NCBI GenBank assembly: GCA_021785795.1
Contig: JAJYEK010000051.1
Location: 1 to 22,689, forward strand
DNA from: Pseudomonadota bacterium
GTDB taxonomy: Bacteria; Pseudomonadota; Gammaproteobacteria; Acidiferrobacterales; UBA6901
Length of the DNA stretch: 22,689 nucleotides
Direction of reading: 5' to 3'
Shown: one piece after another, positions 22,595 to 22,689 of the stretch
Numbering within the stretch: position 1 is the first letter of the stretch
How the letters are laid out: each line of letters starts with the position of its first letter
Program-made: the position numbers and the translations under genes
Notes under the pieces: generated by a model
Told to the model about the DNA's origin: nothing
The model's input: the letters and a program-made list of their open reading frames with translations, nothing else
Database searches by the model: none

Positions 22595-22689
22595 ACCCAT
22601 GTTTAACATGCTGTAAAAAAGATATTGCCCATTCAATCGGTTACGATTTCAGCCAGAGAGCAGGTGGCGCAGCCACCGCATTCATGTGG

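Overview
The window is GC-rich, probably gammaproteobacterial or a close relative (inferred only from base composition, gene style and strong Shine-Dalgarno sites). It reads as accessory DNA: many small orphan genes, several decayed genes, long gene-poor gaps and nested mobile elements. No rRNA, tRNA or CRISPR array was recognised.

Left part (1-6.4 kb): the C-terminal end of a protein with a glycine-rich linker and a DUF3883-like domain, then a minus-strand relic resembling the N-terminus of a DUF4011 helicase (Hhe-like family). A run of small plus-strand orphans follows (1866-2417, 2556-2849, 3197-3448, 3621-3903, 4400-4660), then a secreted protein (4812-5465). A convergent secreted-protein pseudogene (5481-6331) carries an in-frame amber codon and a frameshift.

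Middle (6.6-16 kb): a Pmp3/YqaE-type membrane peptide, a zinc-ribbon membrane protein with a terminator, an outer-membrane barrel-like protein with a very clear terminator, a coiled-coil membrane protein built on 33-bp repeats, and a membrane-anchored Mrr-type nuclease. A plus-strand series of orphan genes (12430-15230) meets a minus-strand gene (15227-15679) that may be MobI-like. A 40-codon ORF precedes that gene and has a G9 tract where its ribosome-binding site should be. A nonsense-interrupted relative of this small ORF lies at 12102-12320.

Right part (16-22.7 kb): four copies of a 22-bp motif at exact 52-bp spacing abut an IS3-family element. Its orfA reading frame is split by a 6,082-bp insertion (16404-22485). 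The insertion has 25-bp imperfect terminal inverted repeats (21/25 matches) and a perfect 8-bp target duplication (GTTTTTAC). Removing it with one duplication copy restores the orfA frame exactly. It carries one large gene, a 1693-residue STAND NTPase with a Cap4/DUF4297-like nuclease N-terminus (Avs type, antiphage), and no recognisable transposase. The best reading is a transposase-less mobile cassette carrying a single-gene defence system, which is the most interesting object in the window.
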